Assembly: GCF_010093025.1 (NCBI RefSeq)
Contig: NZ_CP048114.1
Span: forward strand, 1,364,001 to 1,428,000
DNA length: 64,000 bases
Direction: 5' to 3'
Source: Edaphobacter sp. 12200R-103
Lineage (GTDB): Bacteria > Acidobacteriota > Terriglobia > Terriglobales > Acidobacteriaceae
Below the pieces are notes generated by a model. That model had not been told where the DNA came from. It was given only the letters and a program-made list of their open reading frames with translations, and made no database searches. Positions 1 through 7,060 of this stretch are shown here, piece after piece; the stretch's first letter is position 1, and the number at the start of each line of letters is the position of its first letter. A program made the translations under genes and the position numbers.

Positions 1-353
1 CAATTCAGCTCGCCAAAGTGATTTGCGAGGAGCACCCCGGCAAGAAGCGCGGCTGCACTGGAACCACATCCCATTCCGAGGGGAATCTCATTGTGAAGCT
101 TCAGGGACAGGCGGGGCGACAGTTTGCCTGCGTTCGTCAGGACGTCCATGTAGGTCATCAGGATCAGATTATTTTCGATGACCGAACAGGCCTGGGCGTT
201 CCTCCCGGTAGCCTCGATGCTGAAAGCCCCGGCACCGGAAATGTCAGCTTCGATGTCGAGATAGAGGGCCATCGCGAGACCCAGCGCATCGAAGCCGGGA
301 CCAAGGTTGGCAGAGGTGGCGGGAAGACGCATGCGGAACGGCGATGGGGTCAT
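1..353 (-). CDS. thrB: Homoserine kinase, N-terminal part (runs off the left edge)
   Basis: Homoserine kinase is a GHMP-family enzyme that phosphorylates L-homoserine to O-phosphohomoserine, the substrate of threonine synthase. The reading frame starts at the ATG complementary to 351-353 and runs off the left edge, so only about 117 residues are seen. Near the N-terminus it shows LPATSANLGPGFDALGLAM, the family opening. Further on it has the GHMP ATP-binding loop IPLGMGCGSSAAALLAG. It lies downstream of thrC on the same strand, about 150 bases apart, which suggests a thrC-thrB unit. The C-terminal half and the true stop are outside the window. Confidence 0.93.
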   Translation of the reverse strand, partial: MTPSPFRMRLPATSANLGPGFDALGLAMALYLDIEADISGAGAFSIEATGRNAQACSVIENNLILMTYMDVLTNAGKLSPRLSLKLHNEIPLGMGCGSSAAALLAGVLLANHFGELN

Positions 354-388
354 TGATCTGGTCCGAGGGCGAATTGTAGGACTTCGAG

Positions 389-447
389 ATTCAGCCACCG
401 AACCAGGACGTTCGATGGCTGAATTCTGGCGCACTTCTATGCGCCAG
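389..447 (-). promoter_or_regulatory. Two hairpins in the thrC-thrB intergenic gap
   Basis: Two strong inverted repeats lie side by side between thrC and thrB. One pairs 389-397 (ATTCAGCCA) with 416-424 and continues with an inner 5-bp stem, CGAAC with GTTCG. The other pairs 426-433 (CTGGCGCA) with 440-447 across a 6-base loop. Neither is followed by a clear U-run on the minus strand, so a simple terminator is not obvious. They could attenuate thrB, stabilise the thrC end, or mark mRNA processing. The function is unknown. Confidence 0.4.
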
Positions 448-501
448 AGGGCTCAGGGTGGCACAAGGGTTTGAGATACAGCGTAGCAGCCGGGGAAAGG
501 T

Positions 502-1899
502 TCAGGCGTGAACCAGCTTCATCTGGGCTTCGAGCTCGCGGAAGACCGTGTCGGTGTCCGGTTCAAGAACGATAGGTGGCTTCCGCAGGGCAGCATGCAG
601 CAGATGATCCTGCGGTGAGATGCTCGCGTTCTCTTCGTCGGTAAACAGCTCGCCACGATGATAGTCGATGGTGTAGTTGGAATCCTTAAGGGTATGCCCC
701 GTAAGGACGAGCACAACGCGCTCATCGGTCCCGATCTTGCCCTGAGCGACCAGCTTCTTGAGTCCGGCAAGGGTGACTGCAGAGGCAGGCTCGCAGCCGA
801 TCCCCTCAGCTCCGATCTCGGCTTTGGCGAGCGCAATCTCCTGCTCGGAGGCCTGTTCGCACCAGCCGCCGGTGGTCCGAAGGGCTCGGAGAGCCTTGCG
901 CCAGGAGGCAGGATTGCCGATCCGGATGGCCGTCGCCCGGGTGTTCGCCTTGACCGGGATTAGCTCTTCTCCACCATTCTCGACGAGGCTGCGGTAGAGG
1001 GGGTTCGCTCCCTCCGCCTGAATGATGCTGATCTTGGGGACTCGAGGGATCAGGCCAAGATGATGCATCTCGGAGAATCCCTTGACCAGCGCAGAGCCGT
1101 TGGCGAGGTTTCCGCCAGGAACGATGACGTGCTCTGGAACCTGCCACTCGAGCTGCTCGAGCATCTCAAAGGCGGGAGTCTTCTGGCCTTCTAGACGGTA
1201 GGGGTTCACCGAATTGAGCAGCATGATGGGGAACTCGTTGACGAGGTCGGTCAGAACGCGGACGCAACCGTCGAAGTCCGTCCTGAGCTGGATGGTGAGC
1301 GCACCATAGTCCATCGACTGCGAGAGCTTGCCCCAGGCGATCTTGCCCTCGGGAATGAAGACGATCGAGCGCATCCCGGCCCGGGCAGCGTAAGCAGCCA
1401 TCGCCGCCGAGGTGTTGCCGGTGGAGGCACAGGCTACCCACTCAAAGCCGCGCTCTCTGGCTACCGAGAGAGCCGCCGTCATGCCGGTGTCCTTGAAGGA
1501 ACCGGTGGGGTTCATGCCCTGATGCTTGGCAAAGACCCAGTTCAGGCCTAATGCCTTGGAGGCTCGGGGAAGCTCGTAGAGCGGAGTGTTGCCCTCACGC
1601 AGGGTTACGACATGATCGACGTCTTCGACGATAGGAAAGAGGTCGCGGAAACGCCACACGCCGGACTGATCGACCGGAAGCGTGGAGGTACGGCGCTCCT
1701 GCCAGAGCCAGCGGAGCGCGCTGACGTTGGGCAGATTGCTGCCGGAGTCCGGGGCATCGCCATAAGGCGTAGAGGACCAGGGATAAATAACGTCATAGAG
1801 GCCGTTACAGTCGGGGCAGCGGAATATGCTGTTGACAGCGCTGCCGGCGATCCTGGCGCCGCACTCTGTGCATCGGAGTTGATGTGTCGCAACTTTCAT
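502..1899 (-). CDS. thrC: Threonine synthase
   Basis: PLP enzyme that converts O-phosphohomoserine to threonine in the cytoplasm. The 465-residue product begins with a small zinc-ribbon-like segment, with Cys pairs at about 10/13 and 28/31. The fold-type II PLP domain follows. The PLP lysine is in NPTGSFKDTGM (Lys136). Also visible are ASTGNTSAAMAAYAARAG, the phosphate/cofactor loop, and VPGGNLANGSALVKG. Length and order match long-form bacterial threonine synthases. It is divergent from modA, whose likely start overlaps this gene's first codons. thrB follows downstream, so the threonine branch is partly clustered here. The ATG at 1899 is the natural start, since MKVATHQLRC leads straight into the zinc ribbon. 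Confidence 0.95.
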   Translation of the reverse strand: MKVATHQLRCTECGARIAGSAVNSIFRCPDCNGLYDVIYPWSSTPYGDAPDSGSNLPNVSALRWLWQERRTSTLPVDQSGVWRFRDLFPIVEDVDHVVTLREGNTPLYELPRASKALGLNWVFAKHQGMNPTGSFKDTGMTAALSVARERGFEWVACASTGNTSAAMAAYAARAGMRSIVFIPEGKIAWGKLSQSMDYGALTIQLRTDFDGCVRVLTDLVNEFPIMLLNSVNPYRLEGQKTPAFEMLEQLEWQVPEHVIVPGGNLANGSALVKGFSEMHHLGLIPRVPKISIIQAEGANPLYRSLVENGGEELIPVKANTRATAIRIGNPASWRKALRALRTTGGWCEQASEQEIALAKAEIGAEGIGCEPASAVTLAGLKKLVAQGKIGTDERVVLVLTGHTLKDSNYTIDYHRGELFTDEENASISPQDHLLHAALRKPPIVLEPDTDTVFRELEAQMKLVHA

Positions 1900-2714
1900 G
1901 GTGGTCTACGTTAGGGTATCGTACTCGGCGGATTGAGCCAAAGAAGTGGGCGAAACTGCTTGCTTCCCTGCTGCTTGTCTACGGGCTGGCTGCACCTTCA
2001 TGGGCCCAGCAGGCAAAACGCGAGATCAGGGTGGCGGCGGCATCCGACCTCCAACCTGTACTGCCAGCGCTGGCTGAGCGATATGAGAAGGCTACTGGGA
2101 TAAAGCTGGTCATCAGTTACGGCTCGTCGGGAAACCTGACCACCCAGATCCTGAACGGTGCACCGATGGATATCTTTCTCGGCGCCGACTTCGTCTTTCC
2201 CGAGAAGGTCGTCGCTGCCGGTCTGGCCGACGGCACGGCTCCCACACAGTATGCGCGCGGAACCCTGGTCCTGTGGGCCCGGAAGGACTCTCCCCTGCAG
2301 CCGATTACGCTCGACTCCCTCACGGACAAGCGAGTCACCTCGGTCGCCATCGCCAATGACCTGCGGGCGCCTTACGGACAGGCTGCCGTGGCAGCGCTGA
2401 AGCGGCTGAAAATGTACGACGCGGTAAAACCGCACCTCGTGGTAGGGGAAAACATTACGCAGGCGGCACAGTTTGTGAGGTCGGGAAATGCACAGCTCGG
2501 CTTCATCTCATTGACTGCGGCCAGCACGCCGCAATTCAAATCGGAAGGCAGCTTTGTACGTGTTCCCCGCTCAACCTATGCTCCCATCCTGCAATGCGCC
2601 GTGGTGATGAAGAACTCCGACCGCAAGGGGGAGGCGCACGCCTTCCTGAACTGGCTGCTGAAGCCGGAGGTCCAGAGCAGCCTGGAGCCGATGGGCCTGG
2701 AGCCGGTGCACTAG
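1884..2714 (+). CDS. modA: Molybdate ABC transporter substrate-binding protein
   Basis: Periplasmic binding protein that delivers molybdate to ModBC. A hydrophobic signal segment (KLLASLLLVYGLAAPSWAQQ) precedes the mature domain, which opens with IRVAAASDLQPVLPALAERYEKATG, the ModA signature. Later come YGSSGNLTTQILNGAPMDIFLGAD and the family-typical PYGQAAVAAL. The mature length (about 240 residues) fits ModA. The start is uncertain: the only in-frame start long enough for the signal peptide is GTG at 1884, which overlaps the divergent thrC start by about 16 bases. No good Shine-Dalgarno is seen. It is followed by modB (46-base gap) and modC, a standard modABC order. Confidence 0.92.
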   Translation: MSQLSWWSTLGYRTRRIEPKKWAKLLASLLLVYGLAAPSWAQQAKREIRVAAASDLQPVLPALAERYEKATGIKLVISYGSSGNLTTQILNGAPMDIFLGADFVFPEKVVAAGLADGTAPTQYARGTLVLWARKDSPLQPITLDSLTDKRVTSVAIANDLRAPYGQAAVAALKRLKMYDAVKPHLVVGENITQAAQFVRSGNAQLGFISLTAASTPQFKSEGSFVRVPRSTYAPILQCAVVMKNSDRKGEAHAFLNWLLKPEVQSSLEPMGLEPVH

Positions 2715-2759
2715 ACTTCCAGATCTTTACAGAGAATGCCCTGTGTAGACTTGCGCTGT

Positions 2760-3446
2760 ATGGACCTTGAGGCCCTCTCGCTGACACTGCGGCTGGCAGC
2801 CGCCACCACACTGATTCTGCTCCTGATCGCCCTGCCGCTGGCCTGGTGGATCGCATCGGGGCGTGGTGTCGCTCGTGCGCTGGCGCAGGCTGTCGTAGCT
2901 CTGCCGCTGGTGCTTCCTCCGACGGTGCTGGGCTTTTACCTTCTGATCGCCATGGGACCGCTGACATCGCCGGGCCGGCTGCTGATCCGACTCTTTGGTC
3001 ACCCGCTCGCCTTCAGCTTTGAGGGACTGCTGATCGGATCGGTGCTGTACAGCCTGCCGTTTGCCGTGCAGCCGTTGGTCGCCGGGTTCGAGTCCGTCGA
3101 TGCCGGGTACATCGAGGCGGCCGCCGGTCTGGGGGCCTCTCCGGCGCGCGTGTTCTTCTCGGTCGTGCTTCCCATGGCGCGTTCGTCGCTGCTTACCAGC
3201 ACGGTGCTGGCGTTCACCCATACGGTGGGCGAGTTCGGCGTGGTCCTGATGCTGGGAGGAAATATTCCAGGTGCGACGCGGACGCTTTCGATCTCGCTGT
3301 ACGACCTGGTGGAGGACAGCAACTATGCCGCCGCAAACAGGACGGCGCTGGCGCTGGTTATATTCGCGATGGCGGCTCTGCTGGTGATCTACCTGCTGCC
3401 GGGGATGCGTCGCAGCCGGGGAAGGCAGGCTGACCTTGTCCGATAA
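2760..3446 (+). CDS. modB: Molybdate ABC transporter permease
   Basis: Integral membrane subunit of the molybdate importer, 228 residues, with five or so hydrophobic helices. The ABC-permease coupling motif is readable in the second half: YIEAAAGLGASPARVFFSVVLP (EAA loop). The start ATG at 2760 gives MDLEALSLTLRLAAATT, the usual ModB N-terminus. An ATG 24 bases upstream is possible, but it adds a Cys-containing segment not expected in the family. Its 3' end overlaps modC by 11 bases, consistent with coupled translation of permease and ATPase. Confidence 0.93.
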   Translation: MDLEALSLTLRLAAATTLILLLIALPLAWWIASGRGVARALAQAVVALPLVLPPTVLGFYLLIAMGPLTSPGRLLIRLFGHPLAFSFEGLLIGSVLYSLPFAVQPLVAGFESVDAGYIEAAAGLGASPARVFFSVVLPMARSSLLTSTVLAFTHTVGEFGVVLMLGGNIPGATRTLSISLYDLVEDSNYAAANRTALALVIFAMAALLVIYLLPGMRRSRGRQADLVR

Positions 3447-4206
3447 CCAACCCGATAACCAGTTCCAAAGGCTGCTCAGCGTAAACCTGAAACATCGTGT
3501 AGGCGGGGTCTCGCTCGACGTGGCCTTTCGTCTCACCGAGCCGTGGACGGTGCTCTTTGGGCCTTCCGGCAGTGGCAAAACCACGGTGTTGCGGGCGATT
3601 GCCGGGTTTGTAAGGCCGGATGAGGGGCGGATTGTCCATGGGCCGATGGATCGCGTGTTGACCGATACGCAGAATCGCGTGTTCGTGCCAGTTCATCTGA
3701 GACCGATCCGGGTGGCGGCACAGGCGGCGAAGTTATTCCAGAACATGACCGTCGCGGAGAATGTGGCCTACGGGATGCAGTGGCGTTCACATCCGGCGGA
3801 TGAGCAGCAGGTTCTCCAGGAGGTGCTGGAGAAGATGCGGCTGGCCACCCTTGCGAAACGCAGAACCGAGAAGCTGAGCGGAGGAGAACGGCAGAGAGTA
3901 TCCGTCGCGCGTGCGATTGCCGCGACGATTGCTTACGACGGAACTGACAAGCCGCTGCTTCTGCTGGATGAGCCCTTTGCGGGTCTGGACGCGATCTTGC
4001 GGGATGAACTGGTGATGATGCTGCGCGAGTGGCTGAGAAAGTGGAAGATTTCGGTACTCTCGGTCTCTCACGATCCGGCCGAGTGTTATCTGCTGGATGC
4101 CTCGGTTATCCGACTTGCGGAAGGGCAGGTGGTCGACCAGGGGCCGGTGGAGCAGGTGCTCGCTGAGGAACGGCGGCGGTTGCTGGCGCGACTTCGCGCT
4201 GGGTGA
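3436..4206 (+). CDS. modC: Molybdate ABC transporter ATP-binding protein, short form
   Basis: ATPase that powers ModB. It shows Walker A GPSGSGKTT (residues 42-50), signature LSGGERQRVSVARA, Walker B LLLLDEPFAGLD and the switch histidine in SVSHD. At 256 residues it ends soon after the ATPase core, so it lacks the C-terminal MOP (molybdate-sensing) domain present in E. coli-type ModC of about 350 residues. Transport would then not be trans-inhibited through ModC. The TTG start at 3436 lies inside the end of modB. Assignment as ModC rather than another importer ATPase rests mainly on modA and modB next door. Confidence 0.88.
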   Translation: MSDNQPDNQFQRLLSVNLKHRVGGVSLDVAFRLTEPWTVLFGPSGSGKTTVLRAIAGFVRPDEGRIVHGPMDRVLTDTQNRVFVPVHLRPIRVAAQAAKLFQNMTVAENVAYGMQWRSHPADEQQVLQEVLEKMRLATLAKRRTEKLSGGERQRVSVARAIAATIAYDGTDKPLLLLDEPFAGLDAILRDELVMMLREWLRKWKISVLSVSHDPAECYLLDASVIRLAEGQVVDQGPVEQVLAEERRRLLARLRAG

Positions 4207-4274
4207 TCGGAAGCCCTGGTACAGCTGACCTGAGTTGCTGCCCTGACAGATTTGTGACGCGATAAAAAATACAG

Positions 4275-4300
4275 CGATTCTTCGCTCCGCTCAGAATGAC
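4275..4300 (-). repeat. Half copy of the dispersed intergenic repeat (copy F)
   Basis: On the minus strand this reads GTCATTCTGAGCGGAGCGAA, matching the leading half of the repeat found complete at 36958, 40566 and 50328. It lies between the convergent ends of modC and murB. Only the leading end is kept; the GTCGAAGGATCTGCGG trailing end is absent. Confidence 0.6.
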
Positions 4301-4331
4301 GTCGGTGAAGACAGGATGCAAAATCGAAAGT

Positions 4332-5387
4332 TCAACCGAGTTGGACTGGCTCCTGCTCGAGCTCGATGGAAAAGCGGGTCTTCACCGTTTGCTGAATTGT
4401 ATTTCGCAGAGCGAAGATATCGGCAGCGGTAGCATTGCCGCGGTTGATCAGCGCGAGCGTGTGGCGAGAAGAGATTCCGGCTTTTCCCATGGCGTAGCCT
4501 TTGACGAAGCCTGCGCGCTCCAGCAGCCACGCCGCGGCGAGTTTGATGCGGCCGCCTTCGGCGGGCCAGTGAGGAATCTGATCCGGTGAAAGCCCCGCAG
4601 TGGAAGCTACGTATTGGAATATCTCAGGTGTAACGATGGGATTTTTGAAGAAGGAGCCAGCGCTGCGGCTGTCCGGCTCGCCTTCGATGATCAGCATCCC
4701 CTTACTGTGCCGAATCTCGCGCACCGCGTGATAGATCTCGAGCGGTGTTGGCTCGCTGTGGCCGAAGTGGCGGGTCAGGTCGGCGTAAGTCAGGCTGGGC
4801 CTGCGGGCCAGATCGAAACGAAAAGTGACCGCAGTGACGATATAGCGGCCACGGTCTGTCGTGTTGAAGATACTGTGCCGGTAGGCGAATCCGCAGGCTT
4901 CTCTTCCAAGCGTGATGAAGGTAGTAGCCTCAAGATCGAGTGCACGGACCGAGGTTATCGTTTCCGCAACCTCCTGGCCGTACGCGCCGACGTTCTGGAC
5001 CGGAGTTCCGCCGACGGTGCCGGGGATTCCCGCGAGACACTCGATGCCACTGATTCCCTCCTGACAGACCGAGAGGACGAAGGAGTTCCAGTCGGCTCCG
5101 GCCGGGACCGTGTATTCGACCAAGCCGCCATCATGGACCGATGTAACCGCATCGTTGAGAGCCATATGGAGAACAAGGCCTTCGAAGCCTGCATCAGATA
5201 CCAGCAGGTTGCTCCCACCGCCCAGAACGAAGATCGGAAGACCGTTTTTCCGGGCAAATGCGATGGCATCCAGGAGATCGTCTTCCGTCCGGATCTCCGC
5301 AAAGTAGAGGGCCGGACCTCCGATGCGAAGGGTCGTAAACGGGGCAAGCGAAACATTCTGCTGGATAGCAAGGGTGTTCTGGTGCAC
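4332..5387 (-). CDS. murB: UDP-N-acetylenolpyruvoylglucosamine reductase
   Basis: Flavoenzyme that reduces UDP-GlcNAc-enolpyruvate to UDP-MurNAc in peptidoglycan synthesis. The N-terminal FAD-binding domain contains TTLRIGGPALYFAEI and FVLGGGSNLLVSD, followed by GIECLAGIPGTVGGTPVQNVGAYGQE. The proton-donor serine lies in SAGSFFKNPIV. The C-terminal region contains LLERAGFKG-like and ISSRHTLALINRGNATA, with the late catalytic glutamate region near the C-terminus. At 351 residues with the YRHSIF insert, it looks like the type I (E. coli-like) enzyme. It stands alone here, convergent with modC and divergent from the bacilliredoxin. Confidence 0.95.
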   Translation of the reverse strand: MHQNTLAIQQNVSLAPFTTLRIGGPALYFAEIRTEDDLLDAIAFARKNGLPIFVLGGGSNLLVSDAGFEGLVLHMALNDAVTSVHDGGLVEYTVPAGADWNSFVLSVCQEGISGIECLAGIPGTVGGTPVQNVGAYGQEVAETITSVRALDLEATTFITLGREACGFAYRHSIFNTTDRGRYIVTAVTFRFDLARRPSLTYADLTRHFGHSEPTPLEIYHAVREIRHSKGMLIIEGEPDSRSAGSFFKNPIVTPEIFQYVASTAGLSPDQIPHWPAEGGRIKLAAAWLLERAGFVKGYAMGKAGISSRHTLALINRGNATAADIFALRNTIQQTVKTRFSIELEQEPVQLG

Positions 5388-5527
5388 GGGTTTGAGGGTA
5401 TATCAGACCAGCCAAAAGGCGAAGGCGGACAGGTGATGACGCAGCTTCCGATACACCGGTACAATGGAGACAGGATCGAAGGACGGACCGGACTTCAAGG
5501 TTGCCGATCTTTCAAGGGGGAGCTTTT

Positions 5528-5953
5528 ATGTATCCAGAGATTATGGTGATTCCGATGCGCGAGGAGTTGTCCCGCGCGGGAGTACAGGAGGTTCGCTCTG
5601 CCGATGAGGTGGACGCGGCGCTCGCCAAGCCCGGAACCACGATGGTTGTGGTGAACTCGATCTGCGGGTGCGCAGCCGGCAAGATGCGGCCCGGCGTCCG
5701 CCTGGCGCTTCAGCACACGACCAAGCCTGATCAGCTGATCACAGTCTTCGCGGGACAGGACCGGGACGCCACCGAGCGCGCCCGCAGCTACTTCGGCGGA
5801 CATCCGCCCACCTCGCCCGCCATCGCGATTCTGCGCGACGGTCAGCTGGTGTACCTGATGCAGCGCTCGGCCATCGAGACCTCGACGGCACCGGCGATCG
5901 CACAGGAGCTTACCCGGGCATTCGATACCTACTGCGCTGCCGCTACAGCGTAA
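5528..5953 (+). CDS. Bacilliredoxin, BrxA/BrxB (YphP/YqiW) family
   Basis: Small thioredoxin-fold protein of 141 residues that in Firmicutes removes bacillithiol from oxidised proteins. The family signature is present: MYPEIMVIPMREELSRAG at the N-terminus, then NSICGCAAGKMRPG, where CGC is the redox motif. FAGQDRDATERAR and HPPTSPAIAILRDGQLVYL follow. The start at 5528 is preceded by an AAGGGGGAG ribosome site at about 5513-5522. A strong hairpin terminator ends the gene, so it is probably monocistronic. Whether this organism makes bacillithiol cannot be told from the window. Confidence 0.93.
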   Translation: MYPEIMVIPMREELSRAGVQEVRSADEVDAALAKPGTTMVVVNSICGCAAGKMRPGVRLALQHTTKPDQLITVFAGQDRDATERARSYFGGHPPTSPAIAILRDGQLVYLMQRSAIETSTAPAIAQELTRAFDTYCAAATA

Positions 5954-5969
5954 GTTACTCATTTTCAAG

Positions 5970-6016
5970 AAGCCGGGGATCGGGTTTCTATCCAGTCCCC
6001 GGCTTTCGTGTTTTTG
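5970..6016 (+). terminator. Rho-independent terminator after the bacilliredoxin gene
   Basis: A perfect 10-bp stem (AAGCCGGGGA at 5970-5979 with TCCCCGGCTT at 5996-6005) has a 16-base loop. It is followed by TCGTGTTTTT. It overlaps a possible GTG start at 6008 of the next frame, which argues that the downstream regulator begins at the ATG at 6059. Confidence 0.8.
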
Positions 6017-6058
6017 AGACTCATCGCAGAGCGAAACACGCCGATAGATGGAAGTAAC

Positions 6059-7018
6059 ATGACCATCCAAGGCGCCTATCCGGCTGATGCTTGCGGAGCA
6101 TTCGAGACCGCCAACGAATCCCCGAACGCCGGACCGACCTATATTCTTGCCGGCGGGAGCGCCGCGATGCAGCGCCTGCGCCTGCAGATCGAACGGATCG
6201 GGCCGCACTTTCGCACCGTGCTGCTGCGAGGCGAAACCGGTACAGGCAAGCACCTGGTGGCGCGAGCACTCCATGCCTCAAGCCGCCGAGCGCAGGCTTC
6301 CTTTAGCGTCTGGAGCGGTTCCCGGCTGGATGGCAGCGAGCACGATGCCACACGTGCCTCTTCCCTGTTTGTTCGAGCCGCAAAACAGGGCACGGTCTTT
6401 CTGGACCGCGTGGATGAGATGTCTCCGCGCGCGCAGAAGAATCTGCACGCGGCGCTTACCCAGGAAAATAGTCTGCGCACGATTGCGGCATCGCGGCAGG
6501 ACCTTCGCGTCATGGCTACCGCAGGACTGTTTCGTCATGACCTCTACAGCGGGCTCTCGACCGTGGAGATCGTACTGGAGCCGCTGCGCAGTCGGGTGGA
6601 AGATATCCCCGAACTCGCTGGTCTTTTTCTAGGCCGATTCGCGCAACGTTATTGCAAACCGATCGATGCGATCGCCCCCGAAGCGATGAAGATGATGCTG
6701 AACCATCCCTGGCCGGGCAATGTCCGCGAGCTTGAGAACGTTTTGCACAATGGCGTACTCCAATGTGAAGGCAGGATGCTTCTTCCAGGACATCTATTGT
6801 GTTTTATGACCGGGGAGAAGGCTTTTGAGAGATGGGACACCACAAGAACCGTCGAGCCACTGCGCCTGCAGGACGTCGTCGACCGGCACGTTCTGCGGGT
6901 GCTCCAGGAATGTTCCGGCAACAAGGTGCGCGCCGCGGAGGTGCTTGGGATCAGTCGCTCTACCCTTTACCGGATGCTGGACACCCGCGCCTTCGAGGCC
7001 AACACACGCCAGACCTAA
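6059..7018 (+). CDS. AAA+ / Fis-type regulator lacking the GAFTGA loop
   Basis: 319-residue protein resembling the central and C-terminal domains of sigma-54 activators. Walker A is GETGTGK (58-64). Walker B is altered: GTVFLDRVDEM (111-121) instead of the common GTLFLDEI. FRHDLYSGLSTVEIVLEPLRSRVEDI holds the arginine-finger region, NHPWPGNVRELENVL is sensor II, and a Fis-type helix-turn-helix follows at about 285-308 (GNKVRAAEVLGISRSTLYRML). The segment between Walker A and B that should carry GAFTGA (around 82-100, SVWSGSRLDGSEHDATRAS) has no such motif, so contact with sigma-54 is doubtful. No N-terminal receiver or PAS domain exists. The ATG at 6059 is preferred because the GTG at 6008 lies inside a terminator. 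Confidence 0.85.
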   Translation: MTIQGAYPADACGAFETANESPNAGPTYILAGGSAAMQRLRLQIERIGPHFRTVLLRGETGTGKHLVARALHASSRRAQASFSVWSGSRLDGSEHDATRASSLFVRAAKQGTVFLDRVDEMSPRAQKNLHAALTQENSLRTIAASRQDLRVMATAGLFRHDLYSGLSTVEIVLEPLRSRVEDIPELAGLFLGRFAQRYCKPIDAIAPEAMKMMLNHPWPGNVRELENVLHNGVLQCEGRMLLPGHLLCFMTGEKAFERWDTTRTVEPLRLQDVVDRHVLRVLQECSGNKVRAAEVLGISRSTLYRMLDTRAFEANTRQT

Positions 7019-7060
7019 TCCCTTCGCACGATACACTGACCCTTGAAGGTTGAGGTGTCT

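Noticed and set aside
2727..3584. 285-codon minus-strand open frame across modB and modC
   Set aside because: Gln/Arg/His-rich low-quality protein antisense to modB; not coding.
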